Source of the DNA: Euryodendron excelsum
Taxonomy: Eukaryota; Streptophyta; Magnoliopsida; Ericales; Pentaphylacaceae
DNA length: 64,000 nt
Direction of reading: 5' to 3'
Assembly (NCBI GenBank): GCA_033060915.1
Contig: CM065397.1
Span: 35,119,501-35,183,500 of the forward strand
The position numbers were made by a program, and so were the translations under genes. The notes below the pieces were generated by a model. That model was not told where the DNA came from. It ran no database searches and worked only from the letters and a program-made list of their open reading frames with translations. Shown piece by piece: positions 23,512 to 35,411 of the stretch. Every line of letters begins with the position of its first letter. The stretch's first letter is position 1.

Positions 23512-24309
23512 CTAACATTTGTGACACCGAAGAACGTATCTAATGCAATCTGACTCCATTGTTGACCAGTAATACCCTGTCCGGAGAATCTTCTTTGCAA
23601 GCGTGTGGCCATTCATGTGGGGGCCGCAAACTCCCTCGTGCACTTCCTCCATGATAACTTTGGCTTCAGCGGTATTGACACATCTTAGAGGTCCGAACCA
23701 TGATCTCTTGAAAAGCTCGTTTCCAGCCATGAAATAGTGTCCCGCCAAACGACAAATGGTCTTCCTATCACGTTGTGTTACCACATCGGGGAACGTCCTG
23801 GCTTGAATATACCTCTGGATGTCATAAAACCATGGTTTCTCGTGAGGTTCAATAGTTGTATGCAGATAATAAGAGGGGACATCCCTGGTGAAGATCTGTA
23901 GAGGGGGTATTTCAGTGCCACTGTCGACCTTGATTGCTGCAGCCAATGTAACCAAGGCATCGGCGAAGCTGTTCTCTGCTTGGGGCACGTGACGAAAATC
24001 CACACTTTTGAATAGCTGACACAAGTCCTTGACCTGTTGGTGATACGGGGAGAGTTTGGCATCTCGAGTTTGGTATACGTCCTTGGATTGCTGAATGACC
24101 AAATCTGAATCACCAAGAACAATCAATTCATCAATCCTCATTTCTAATGCCAATCTTAATCCCAGGATGCAAGCCTCATATTCGGCGATGTTATTAGTAC
24201 AGAGTTCAAGTTGTAGCTTAACTACAATGGGATAATGACTGCCGGTTCTTGACACTACTACTGCCCCAATGCCAGCTCCCTTTTTGTTAGCAGCGCCGTC
24301 GAAAAACAT
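23512..24309 (-). pseudogene. pol: B archaeal-type RNase H plus integrase zinc finger
   Basis: The first about 130 residues are a second RNase H domain: Asp in MFFDGAANKKGAG, Glu in NNIAEYEACILGL, and Asp in VLGDSDLVIQQ. A second RNase H of this type between the ordinary RNase H and integrase is a hallmark of the Tat lineage. The segment then runs into the integrase HHCC finger (HEGVCGPHMNGHTLAKK...CHKC). The TAG after CHKC stands where a Gln codon is usual. It is continuous with RT upstream through a stretch holding two stops (24310-24498). Confidence 0.85.
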
Positions 24310-25674
24310 CTTCCACCCGGCTAGTTCTTGCTCTTCAGATGTACCATCAACGCATAGTATATTTTCATCAGGAAATTAGGGCTCCATGGATTGATAATCA
24401 TCAATGGGGTTCTCAGCCAGATAATCAGCTATCACCTGCCCTTTGACTACTTTACGGGTAGTGAACACAACGTCGAATTCTGACAGGATCATGTGCCATC
24501 AAGCAATTCTGCTAGACAGGGTTGGTTTCTCGAATATATACTTGAGGGGATCCATTTGAGAGATGAGGAAGGTGGTATGATAGAGCATGTAGTGTCGAAG
24601 CCTGTGAGCTGCCCAGGCTAATGCGCAGCAGGTTTTCTCGAGATCGGAATACTTCGCTTCATATGGCAGAAATTTCTTACTGAGGTAGTAAATGGCTTGC
24701 TCTTTTCTCCCCGTTTCATCATGCCGCCCCAGGACGCATCCGATAGAAGTATCTAACACTGTCATGTACATCAGCAAAGGACGCCCCGGGGTTCGTGCCA
24801 CTAGGATAGGGGGATTTCGAAGATATTCTTTAATTTTCTCAAACACCATTTGACAGTTATCATCCCACTCCTTTGGAACGTCTTTCTTAAGGAGCTTGAA
24901 AATAGGTTCGCACAGGTGGGTCATTTGGGTGATGAACCTGCTAATAAAGTTCAACTTTCCTAGAAAAGACCGAACCTCCTTTTCCCCTTTTGGTGTAGGC
25001 ATTTCAACAATGGACTTTACCTTGGCAGGATCAACCTCTATCCCCTTTTCATTGACTATAAACCCTAACAATTTCCCTAAAGATGCTCCGAATGTGCATT
25101 TGGCCGGATTTAGCTTAAGCTGATATCTACGGAGGCGATCAAACACCTTCCGCAAGTTGAAAAAGTGGTCCTTCCGTTACTTGGACTTGACGATCATGTC
25201 ATCCATATAGATCTCTACTTCCTGATGCATCATGTCATAGAATAAAGTTACCATGGCTTTTTGGTAGGTTGCCCCTACATTGCAAAGCCCGAATGGCATG
25301 ACCTTATAACAGTATACTCCCCAGGGGGTAATGAAAGCAGTCTTCTCCCGATCTTCTTCAGCTAGCTTGATCTGATTATATCCCGAAAAAACATCCATGA
25401 AAGAAAACATTCCATGACCGGCCGTGTTGTCGAAAAGCAAGTCTATGTGGGGAAGAGGAAGATCATCCTTTGGACTGGCCCTGTTGAGATCCCGAAAGTC
25501 AATGCACATCCGCACCTTGCCATCTTTCTTAGGTACCGGGACAATATTAGCCAGCCATTAGGGATACTCTACCACTTGCAGAAACCCTGTCTGAAATTGT
25601 TTAATCACCTCCTCCTTGATTTTCAGGCTCCATTCGGGTTTTAATCTTCTTAACTTCTGCTTAAAGGGTTTCAT
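24310..25674 (-). pseudogene. pol: B reverse transcriptase and RNase H
   Basis: RT copies element RNA into cDNA. The motifs in order are VPKKDGKVRMCIDFRDLN, LPLPHIDLLFDN, SFMDVFSGYNQI, MPFGLCNVGATYQ and the catalytic YMDD (EIYMDDMIVKSK). Then come the thumb (RSFLGKLNFISRFI) and RNase H (YLSKKFLPYEAKYSDLEKTCCALAWA). Stops interrupt the frame after EYP (near 25559), after VKSK (near 25175) and after SRIA (TGA at 24499-24501). Confidence 0.92.
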
Positions 25675-26723
25675 CTACGGGTCCAAAGGTAGTCTATGTT
25701 CCACAATGGATTCATCTAATCCGGGCATGTCTTGATAAGACCATGCGAAAACATCCAAGTATGCACGCAGAAGTTCCAATAATTCCTTGCGCTGCCATTG
25801 ATCTAGGCCTGTACCGATTCTAAGCTCTTTCGGATCCCCTTCATTTCCCAAATTAACGGCTTCCGCTTCCTCAATGTTTGGGGTATTACGATTCTCATGT
25901 CTTTCTATTTGTTCCCGAATTTCCTCTGGCACCTCCTCTGTAAAATTTACATCTTCTTCAATTCCCAGTTGCTGGTAATCAAACTCGGTGTTCAAGAATC
26001 ATTTATCAAGATTGGCATTCCCTGGATTAGCTGAGTAGGATATCAGATGCAAGGGTCCCTGGCATGGAAAATAGTGTACAATAAATCAAACAAGAAAGGG
26101 ATATTATTTTATTCATTGATAACTTGATTTTAAAAAGTTAAGACAAATAAATTTAAAAGGACAAAATTTATGGCGAATTAGTTGCTCCAGGGTCTCGCTC
26201 TAATGGGCTCTGTACCGAAACTTGTGAGCACGGATGATGTCTTTGCTGGCCCAATTATGCAACTTTTCGCCTGGCAACATTGCTTGAATGGATCCATCTT
26301 AGGTTACTCCGATGCTGGTCGTCATGACGGGCGCTTCTCCCTGGACTTTTCTCTTCTTATTACTTGATACAGGTGTTCATATCCCAACCCAAAGGTGGGT
26401 TCAGCTGACGGTATTTCTACGATTTCTCGTCTCCCTTGTAAACATCTCCCTAAGCCTTTACCCGAATGGAAACCATTTTCTTTAAAGTACCGTACTACCA
26501 TCTGAGAGTTCTTGGAATAATTTGGCTTCACCTGATCTTCCTTCTGCACAACAGTGATATATTCGAACAATTGAAAACAAGAGGGCAGTTCAGTGTCAGA
26601 TGCAATGATGTCAGCTTTGTATACAGCGAGCTCTTTTTCAACGAAAATAGCGATTAGCTTGGAGCCCACGATGAACTTGACTTTCTGATGAAGACTAGAA
26701 GGAACCGCTCCCGCTGAATGAAT
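25675..26723 (-). pseudogene. pol: B linker between protease and RT, with G-patch-like motif
   Basis: This is the conserved stretch between PR and RT in Tat polyproteins. It includes KENGFHSGKGLGRCLQGR, a G-patch-like glycine-rich RNA-binding motif, and later LLRAYLDVFAWSYQDMPGLD, a well-conserved block just before RT. It has internal stops and is read in two ORFs (26322-26669 and 25675-25995). Confidence 0.75.
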
Positions 26724-27926
26724 TCAGGGCCTTCCTAACAGCAAGTTATAGACAGCCGGAATGTGTAAAACTTGAAATTTAATTGTGAAGGTTATTAGTC
26801 CTATCTCAATAGGCATTTCAATTTCCCCCATGGCTTCCCTCCGAGATCCATCAAAGGCACAGATGATCATACCACTATTTTTCAAGTAAGTTTGGTCCAT
26901 TCCCAGCCTTTCCAGAGTATAATACGGGCACACATTCAATGCCGACCCATTATCTATCAATACTTTGGCTACCATTCTTCCTCTTGTTCTTACGGCGATA
27001 TGTAAAGCCCGGGTCTGGCCTGTTCCATCAGCCGGAATCTCGTCATCAGAGAAAGTGATGATGTTTGGGGCCATAATAAGATTGACCATGTCATATAGAT
27101 TATCTGGTGTGAAACTCTTAGGCACATGAGCATCCTTGAGGATCTTTATTAAAGCATTCCGGTGCACCTCAGAAGTGAGCAGCAAACCCAACATCGAAAT
27201 ATGGGCGGGGGCTTTCCAAAGCTGTTCCATGATATCGTAATCGACCTTTTCTAAAGCTTTAGTGAATTCTGACATCTCCTGATCTGTTGGTTGGTTGGAG
27301 CACTCTCCTTCTTTATCCTTCCCCGTCCTTTTTCTTTCCACTTCAACAGAGGTATAAAGGCACCCTGACTGAGTCATCCCCCCTATTTCTGTTACGGGCT
27401 CTCCGATGCCATTATCAGGTGGGTAATTCCATGGGACGTTATGAAGACTGGGTATTGGTGTTTGGGTTATGGTGGGAAGAGTTATCCTTGGATTTACGAG
27501 CAAAGGGATTGCTACTGGTGAAGGGTTGGTGAGGACAGGTAGAGTAGTGGGCACATTCGGCTTCTTTGGCAAGACTAAAGGTAGCTTAGGTCGTGTGTTT
27601 CCTTGGTTGTTGGTTTGAGGTTCAGATCGAGCCATAGTGATCATGGGCTCACGTTCGAACAACGTAGTAAGGACAAGGGGATAATGGGAAGGGTCTAGTA
27701 AGGCTCCTATGGTTAAGTTCATGTCAGGTTGATAAGATTGCGTGGTTAAGAAGGAAGGATTTTGGTATTCGGGCTCCTCCAAGGTAGGAATTGTCCTTTC
27801 TGAGATTGCGGTAAGTGGGTTGCACAGAGGGTTCCTGCTAATATTCCCGCTTTCCAATGGTATGTTCTCCTGAAACTTGTAACCCATGGCCTTCACTAGT
27901 ATAGAGGAAGTTGGAGTAGTACTCAT
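26724..27926 (-). pseudogene. pro: B protease with proline-rich N-terminal extension
   Basis: This is a 400-codon open frame. Residues 1-200 are proline-rich and low in recognisable motifs. A Tat-type segment follows (IMEQLWKAPAHISMLGLLL, NIITFSDDEIP). The aspartic protease active site is VLIDNGSALNVCP, and the flap and C-terminal part (AFDGSRREAMGEIEMPIEIG...LLLGRP) follow. A TGA at 26724-26726 replaces the usual Trp of the GRPWIHSAG motif; the frame continues normally beyond. No capsid-like Gag domain precedes it. The ATG at 27924-27926 follows a splice-acceptor-like ATGTTATAG. Confidence 0.88.
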
Positions 27927-29329
27927 TACCTATAACATTGACGACAACAGTTACAAATTAGAGTTTGGTTTCTGGAGAAATCTATGCAATGCATGTCCTA
28001 GGGTGCCCCTCTTTAGGAGGGAAACTAGCCATGATGTATTGGCCCACTTTTGGAGATAGGGGATTTGCCCTTGTATGCAGACACCTTACCGTCAGGTAGG
28101 AACCTTCAATCATCCATGCATTCATTCATAAAAATAAAGAAGTACATTAAATTCTGGGTTTGAGATACAAAAGAATTGAAATACATTTGAATAGGGGGAG
28201 GGGGAACATTTTCCTTTGGACTTCCACCTATCTACTCTTACAAAGGAAAACCCTAAACTACTCTTGAATCTTCGGATTTGCCTTCCTTGGATTTGATGTC
28301 GAGGAGGTCGCTGAGAGACCTGGTTGATTAATTGCCCCTTGTCTTCTTGGCAACCCTATCTCCGTGAGCATAGAGGGATTGGGGCCCCTCTTATGAAATG
28401 GATTGAGATGCATGCAATGAGTCCCTTAGGGTTACGTGGGAACCCTTAGGGTTTGGGTAGGCTTAATGCAGGGGAGGGTCACTCTCAATGGGTTGATCAT
28501 ATGCATGAGAATGCAGTGACTTGAGTTACTTGGAACTCTTGTCTTGTCATGGAATATTGAATGCATGAGCATAAATATGCAAAAAGTATAAGGAGAGAAG
28601 GTACAACTGGAGTAAACATTTATGCATGAACAGTTAGACAGGCATTATAACAGTATAAATACAAGCATTATAACAGCAGGTATAAATGAAAGTAAGAGCA
28701 GTCGCCCTTTCCTCCATGATTTTGAAAACGTTGCTCGTGTCCTAAATTTGGCAGAGGTTCGACTATGCATGGTGTCTATATGAGTATGAGGTTGAGGGTT
28801 GACTAATGCGTCCTAAAAAGGCTCAGTCCCCGGATCTTCAAACCTAGGCCCACTCCCCGAGGTGGTGCCATGATCGGTTGGTGATCCGAGCAAGGGAACC
28901 ATCAAGAGGCCGTAGGCAAAGAAACTGACACAGCATCTTCCCACAACCAATATACCGTTCCCCCTTTCTAACTAGAAAGGACATATCAGGGTATGCAAGT
29001 ATACAGAATGCAAGTGCACATGCAGTGTGTGTGTGATTTTTAAAAGTGGAGGAAAGGGCCCAGCAACTCCCATTCATCCTATATATCACATTAATGCAAA
29101 GCAGATAATAAAACTTAAGCAAAAAGCGCACCTACAAAACAAAGATGCAAGTGTTAGTATGTGGATGACAAACAGAATACAAGATAATATGAATAAATGC
29201 ATCTTTTTTGAAAACAATTTTGAAAATTTGGTTTTGAAAATTTAAAGTGAATAGGGTTGAACAAGTTAAATGAAGACTCTACGTGGGTGAAGGGTAAAGA
29301 GACATGACTACGGCCTAACCCTCTAAGTC
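27927..29329 (-). other. B untranslated leader, no gag
   Basis: On the minus strand this is homologous to the T2 leader 44407-45900 (for example the matching segment 28844-29131). Where T2 continues into gag, B goes directly into the protease ORF. Confidence 0.7.
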
Positions 29330-29347
29330 TTCCCAGCGGAGTCGCCA
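29330..29347 (-). other. B primer-binding site
   Basis: TGGCGACTCCGCTGGGAA on the minus strand, two bases from the 5' LTR end. Confidence 0.8.
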
Positions 29348-30180
29348 GCTGTCGCGCCCAGATTTTTCGCACTCGAAGAATACTCAAACAAGCGGGAAAA
29401 ATATTGTACTCTCTCGTTAGAACTCACCCTCCTAAAAGAATGAGTGTGACTAGGTTTGAATTAAAAATTGTTTTGATTAAAGGGCTTTTGGAAAAGATTT
29501 GGAGTCGCCACCTAACTTGATTAAGGTGAGTTAGGTCACCTAAAAACTAAGAATAATCTGAAGACTACACTTAGGGTTTTTGAAAAACAATTTTGAAAAA
29601 TATCTCTTCAAGAGAGGGTTTTTAAGGAAAATAGGTTGTTTGGCAACCTTTGAAAAATATTTAGCCCTTTTTTGAAAATAACTCCTTTTGGTCTTTGAAA
29701 ACAGTGATCTAGGTTCGAAGGTTGGTTACGTGTAGGGAAGACGAACTAAGCTATCACCCTACCCCGCCCTTTCGGTACCTACATGTCAATCTACCCTAGA
29801 TTCACCTATGAGAGTCTTCGACCAACTATAGTTCAATCCTATCCACTTTGAAAAACAATGCTTGAAAAGAAACTAACATGATGCATGATATGCAAGTGCA
29901 AGTTAAGATAATTGAAAAATAGATTTAGAAAGAGATTGATTTGATTTGAAAATAGGTTTGAAGAGATGGAATTGAAATTGGAAAGTTTGAAAATTGAAAG
30001 TAGAAATTTGAAAATGAAAGTTTTGAAACTGGAATTTTGAAAATAGATTGGAATTTGAGATTTGGAAAGATTTTGGAAACCGCACCCATGAGGGTGGAAT
30101 TGAAAGTTTAAAAAGTGTTGTGACCGCACCTATGAAGGTTGCCTACGTATCCCTTTAGGGGAATCAGGTCAATCGTAGTT

Positions 30181-30194
30181 CGGACCGGAGTCCG
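30181..30194 (-). other. Conserved leader hairpin, B 5' LTR copy (UCCG loop)
   Basis: The sense strand reads CGGAC-TCCG-GTCCG. The loop fits UNCG. Confidence 0.5.
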
Positions 30195-32477
30195 ATTGAA
30201 AAGAGATTGACTTGAAGAGAGAGATTGGATTGGAAGAAAGAGATTGAATTGAAAATTGGATTTGATTTGAGATTAGAAGAGGAAATTGAAAATTGAAATT
30301 GAGAAGATTGGACTTGCTTCGGAAAGATTGATTTTGGAAAGATTTGGTTTTGAAAGATGAAAGTTTAGGAAACCTAGACTTAGGAAAGGTAGGAGACCTA
30401 GGAAAGACTTGAGAGTTTAGGAAAGATTGGACTCGAATGTTGGACTTGGAAGATTTGGAAAGATTGGATTTTAGGAAATGTTCGAATTAGGAAATGTCCG
30501 TTTTAGGAAAGTTTCGAATTAGGAAAGTTTCATTTTTGGAAGGTTTCGAAATTAGAAAAGTTTTCATTTTAGGAAAGTTTTGAATTAGGAGAGTTTCAAC
30601 TTAGGAAAGTTTGAATTTGGAATGTTTTCATTTTAGGAAAGTTTTGACAGAGAAAAGTATTAAATTTAGAAATGTTTTGAATTAGGAAAAGTTTAGTTTA
30701 AGAAAGGCTTAGAATTTAGAAAGTTTCAAGTTAAGAAAGTTTTTAATTTTGGAATGTTTTGAAAAAGGGAAGTTTTGAAAGTGGGAAAGTTTAAAAAACG
30801 AGGAAGTTTTGAAAATAAGAAAGTTTTGAGTTTAGAAAGCTTTGGATTTGGAAAGATTTGAAATTTAGAAAGTTTAGGATTTAGAAAGTTCTAGAGTTTT
30901 AGAAAATCTCGAGATTAAGAAAGGTTTAAGTTTAGGAAAAGTTTGAAAACTTAGATTTGAAAAGTTAAGATTTGAAAAGAGGGTAGAATTAGGAAAGGGT
31001 TGAATTATGAAAGATTTGAAAGTTGAGTTTTAAAATTTAGGAAAGATTTTTATGTTCAAGTTTTGGAAACTTAAGATTTAGGAAAGTGAAAGATTAGGAA
31101 GGTGTTGAATTAGGAAAGAGTTGGATTTTGAAATTTAAGGAAAGATTTAAAGTTTAGGTTTAGGAAACTTATGGTTTAGGAAGGAATTGAATTAAGAAAG
31201 GTTTGGATTAGGAAGGGATTGGATTTGGTTTCTAAAAGCAAAGGTTTGATTTTGTTTCTAAAAACGGAGTATTGGATTTAGTTTCCTAAATGGGAATATT
31301 TGATTTGGTTTCCTAAAGGGAAGATATGATTTGGTAAGGATTTAGAAAGGGAGATTCTAGAAATCCTAGTTTTGAAAAATTGTAGTTTTGACATAGAAAA
31401 AAGGTTTTGGAAACGTGTATCGTTTGCATGTGAAAACAAGAGGTTTTGGAAACCTAGGTTTGGAGTGAAGTTTGAAAAGCATGTTTTTGGAAAGAAAATT
31501 AGGGTTTCCTAATTGTGGTTTCTAAGGCTTGACTTGGGCTCTAAGAAAAGAGTTTTTGGAAAGTGCGTTTTTTGAAACGAAGGTTTGCTAGAATGGATTC
31601 CGAGGGAGGAGTTTTTGGAAAGTATGTTTTTGAAAACAAAAATTTTGGAAGGAAATCCTAGAGAGGAAGTTTCTAGAAGGAAGATTTTGGAAAGAGAGTT
31701 TTTTAGAAAGGTTTTTGGAGAGAGTTTGTAGGAAGGTGAATTTTAAGGAGAAAGAGCTTTCGGAAAGGAGTTGAAAAAGGAAGCTTTGAAAAATAGATTT
31801 TGGAAGGGAGTTTTTGAAAATAATTTTGGAGAGGAGAGTTTTAGGAAAGTATGTTGAAAAAGAGATTTTTAGGAAGGGATTTTTGAAATAGAGCTTTATG
31901 AAAAGTATGAAAACGTCTCACTTTCCTAAAGCAATTCTAACCATAGGAGGGCTAGAACCACTTTAAAAAAGTGGTTTTGAAAACAACAAGGATTGAAAAT
32001 ATGGACCATGTTGGTCACTTTAAATGTAACACTTTCCTAAAGCAACCCTAGCCATGGAAAGGCTAGAATCACCCTAGGATTGTGGTTTTGAAAACAAGTT
32101 TTCGAAAAAGAGATTTTGATGCAATTTTGAAAACAAGTTTGAAAACGATTTTGAAAACAACTTTTGAAAACAGTTTTTGGAAGATGCAAGATCATGATAT
32201 GCATAATGCAATTTTGGGGTCGTGAACATACAAGGCTAAGGCTTCACCACATAATCAAGGGGGCCGGACCCACGTGGTCTCTGGTTAGACTAAAAGAAAG
32301 CCCCCGACACGGTAACTCTCCAACAGTCTAATCCTACACATGGACCGAGAGTCCCCTTGTTTCAAGCATGCAAAGAAAGGGGGGGAAAGAGATAGGGGAT
32401 TAAAATAGAGAAAACCCAAGTGGGTTGGAAGAGAGAAGAGAGAAGGGGGAAGTGCGAAAATTTAAATAAGGAGCCTA

Positions 32478-32483
32478 CCGTAT
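32478..32483 (-). other. Candidate splice donor in R, B 5' LTR
   Basis: The minus strand reads CATACG|GTAGGC about 306 bp downstream of the TATA box. Equivalent sites are CAAG|GTAGGC in S1 (52075) and the T2 3' LTR (60718), and CAAG|GTAAGC in D (63893). Confidence 0.35.
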
Positions 32484-32783
32484 GTCTTATTTATTTTGCG
32501 CGCCATGCTGTCTTCGGTCTTCGGTCTTCGGTCTTCAGTCTTCAAGAGTTGTCTTCAAGCTTTGGATGGCAGCTCTTCAAGTCTTCAAAGGATGGTTGAA
32601 GGCTAGTGTATGAGTGTATGGAGGTGTGCATGAGTGTATAGAAGGCTAGGGTTTAATGTATGGTGGCTAGGGTTTGGAAAACCTAAGGTGGCTAGGGTTT
32701 AGGGAGTGCACGAGCTCTGTATATCGAATTATATGATTTTTAGGTTGAATTTGCGGATCCTTTTCACGTTGAATGAGGCTCTG

Positions 32784-32791
32784 TATTTATA
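32784..32791 (-). promoter_or_regulatory. TATA box, B 5' LTR
   Basis: TATAAATA on the minus strand, about 2.0 kb into the LTR. This would be the promoter for the genomic RNA of B. Confidence 0.65.
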
Positions 32792-32808
32792 GAGGAAGGA
32801 ATACACCG

Positions 32809-32867
32809 GCGCCTGTTGCAGTGGCGCTAGGCCAAAATTCCTTCTGGCGCCACTGCTAGTGGCGCCA
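32809..32867. promoter_or_regulatory. Two GGCGCC-type palindromes, B 5' LTR
   Basis: The second, 32845-32867, is TGGCGCCACT-GC-TAGTGGCGCCA and is near-perfect. The first, near 32809-32828, is partial. They lie 18-76 bp upstream of the TATA box. Confidence 0.6.
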
Positions 32868-33169
32868 GCCAATTAGGAAACTATTAAGGTCGGCAAGCAA
32901 CGTATCTTTGACTAGATTTGGGCGCCTGTACTAGTGACTACCATGCAATTTTTAGCCTGGCTTCACTAGGAGTGGCTTCAAAAAGTCCGGGAATGACCCG
33001 GAAGGCCGGAAAAGAGCAAGAACACCTAAAATAGTGTCCTAGAGGTATTTGGCTTGGAAAGTGAGGATAGGATGTGTCGGAAGGGTTGATCAGGCCTTTA
33101 GGGGCAAAATAGTCAATCGAACCTAGAAACTGCCGAGACAAACTCGGACTGTCCCGGAAGAAGACTTGG

Positions 33170-33570
33170 GATCTGAAAACATTATTCAAAATGTTCCCAG
33201 AGGTTGCCGGTTTGATTCCCAGAGCCGGCGTGGTCGGAAAAGGAGATCAGCCCACCAGGGGCAAAACGGTCATTTTGTACCGGGTTGGCCGGAACTGACT
33301 CGGAATGATCCGGAAAGGTAAAGGGAGGTTGAGAACACTATAAAAAGTAGTCTCAGGACATTACCGGTTTGACACCCAGAGCCGGTATGGTCGGAAAAGG
33401 TGACCGGCCCACTAGGGGCAAAACGGTCATTTTGCACTGGGTTGGCCGGAACTGACTCGGAATGATCCGGAAAGGTAAAGGAAGGTTGAGAATACTATAA
33501 GAAGTAATCTCAGAGGGTTACCGGTTTGATAACCAGAGCCGGTGTGGTTCCCGGGGCGTTCGGATGCCTA
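33170..33570 (-). repeat. U3 repeats of about 157 bp, three units (B 5' LTR)
   Basis: Same units as at 13230-13660, each with the GGGGCAAAACGGTCATTTTG-type motif. Confidence 0.75.
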
Positions 33571-33802
33571 GGGGCAAAATGATCATCTTGACTAGAAAGT
33601 CTCGGAAAAGGTCCAAAGGGGCAGTTTGGTCATTTTTCACCGAAGTAGGCTAACAGACACTGGTGTTGACCTGGGTTTTGAGTGTTTCCGCCACTCTGAC
33701 GGTGGTCGTTGTGACACAGGGGTTTGTTGGCAATTCCCTATATCGACCTATTCGTGAGTATTTCCGCTACTCTAACGGTTTTGTGAGTAGTTTCGCTACT
33801 CA

Positions 33803-34571
33803 GACCGCCTCGAGGAATAAACTGTCTCGAGAGAGGGATTGGAAAGGGGACTTATCGTCTCCAAAAAGACGTGCCTGGGTTAGAACCGTCTCAAGGAATA
33901 AACTGTCTCGAGAGTGAGATTGGAAAGGGGTCTTACCGTCTTCAAAAAGACGTGCCTGGATTGGAACCGTGTCGAGGAATAAACTATCCCGAGAGAGAGA
34001 TTGGAAAGGGGTCTTACCATCTTCGAGGAGATGTGCCTGGATTGGAACCGTCTCGAGGAATAAACTGTCTCGAGAGTGGGATTGGAAAGGGGTCTTACCG
34101 TCTTCGAAAAAATATGCCTGAATTGGAACCGTCTCGAGGAATAAACTGTCCCGAGAGAGGGATTGGAAAGGGGTCTTACGGTCTCCGAGGAGACGTGCCT
34201 GGATTGGAACCGTCTCAAGGAATAAATTGTCCCGAGAGAGGGATTGGAAAGGGGTCTTACCGTCTCCGAGGAGACGTGCCTGGATTGGAACCGTCTCGAG
34301 GAATAAACTGTCCCGAAAGAGGGATTGGAAAGGGGTCTTACCGTCTCCGAGGAGACGTGCCTGGATTGGAACTGTCTCAAGGAATAAACTATCCCGAGAG
34401 AGCGATTGGAAAGGGGTCTTACCGTCTCCGAGGAGATGTGCCTGGATTGGAACCGTCTCGAGGAATAAACTGTCTCAAGAGAAGGATTGGAAAGGGGTCC
34501 TACCGTCTCCGAGGAGATGTGCCTAGATTGGAACCGTCTCGAGAAATAAACTGTCTCTTGAGAGGGATTGG
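33803..34571 (-). repeat. 81-bp minisatellite, about 9.5 units (B 5' LTR)
   Basis: The monomer is the same as in 13878-18128. The array is 769 bp against 4251 bp there. Confidence 0.95.
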
Positions 34572-34771
34572 AATTGGAATAAGAAAGGACAATGCCCCTA
34601 AAGGCATTTTGGTCATTTTGCCTCTATTTGGGCCTGACAGGCCCGCGAAGCGATGGAAAGACGGGATTTGGACTTAGAAAGTTGGTTTCAATAGGAATAT
34701 GCCCACAATGACTTGAAAACAAGTCTTGACGGAGTGTAGACTGCTGAGCGGTCAAAAATGGGGTGCTTACA

Positions 34772-34776
34772 GCACA
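34772..34776. repeat. Target-site duplication of B, right copy (GCACA)
   Basis: It matches 9416-9420; Athila LTR sequence resumes after it. Confidence 0.9.
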
Positions 34777-34822
34777 CTCGTGCACATGCGAGTTAAAACA
34801 AGCCGATAAAAAGGAGCAGTCA
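34777..34822 (+). repeat. Athila 5' LTR, last 46 bp
   Basis: It ends ...GCAGTCA, eight bases before the PBS. Joined to 7966-9420 it gives an LTR of about 1.50 kb, normal for Athila. Confidence 0.75.
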
Positions 34823-34830
34823 AGCAATTT

Positions 34831-34848
34831 TGGCGCCATTGCCGGGGA
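34831..34848 (+). other. Athila primer-binding site
   Basis: TGGCGCCATTGCCGGGGA is the characteristic Athila PBS, described as complementary to tRNA-Asp. Confidence 0.9.
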
Positions 34849-35411
34849 GCTAGCAAGCAATGGTGATGAACTTGGGGTTAATATTTCTTTAATAGTTCAG
34901 ATTCTATAAAAAAAATTATGGACTCGACCTTGCGAACAAAAGATTGTGGACTGGACTGCCAATTATTGGACTACGGCCGGTTTTACCACCTTTTGGACTG
35001 TGTAGAGGATGTAATTACTAACTTCTAATTATGGAGGTTAATCCCTCCTTCTAACATCTAATTTCTAACTTCTAATTATGGAGGTTAATCCCTCCTTTTT
35101 CATTTATGTATTTTTTTTACGGCGGCCGATTTTACCATCGCTTGATTATTTATTTTTCTTATCTTTATTTTTAGAGGAGGTAATTACTCCTCTTTTGTTT
35201 TCTATTACGGCTGGTTCAACCACCATTTGTATATGTCAATTGTAATTATTGCCTAACGTTTGTTGTTGTAGTGCTTGGGTTGCGGAGAAAAAAATTGCTG
35301 AAAAAAAATATATAATTTGGCTCACTAGTTGAAAGTACAGTGAGTTTTCTTTGGCCCAACTTTTCTTCTTTTTTTTTTCTTTCTTTGTAGTCATTATATT
35401 AGTGTTTCATC
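34849..35411 (+). other. Athila untranslated leader
   Basis: No ORF is seen. A short segment (TTCTAACTTCTAATTATGGA and flanks) is duplicated at about 35010-35040 and 35055-35085. Confidence 0.7.

Larger units (their letters stand above)
9421..34771 (-). mobile_element. B: complete 25.4-kb Tat/Ogre-like retrotransposon, pol present, gag absent
   Basis: On the minus strand: 5' LTR 34771-29350 (5422 bp), PBS 29347-29330, leader, protease, RT-RNase H, archaeal-type RNase H, integrase, spacer, an antisense gene on the plus strand, PPT 18349-18327 and 3' LTR 18326-9421 (8906 bp). Perfect 5-bp duplications (GCACA) flank it. In a hand alignment of the first 320 bases of the two LTRs (from 9421 and 29350) I counted about 11 differences (roughly 3.4%), so the insertion is not very recent. 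A Gag capsid region is missing between leader and protease. Confidence 0.92.
29350..34771 (-). repeat. B 5' LTR (5422 bp)
   Basis: It is colinear with the 3' LTR apart from the minisatellite length and small indels. On the minus strand it begins TGTAAGCACCCC at 34771 and ends TCTGGGCGCGACA at 29350. Confidence 0.95.
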
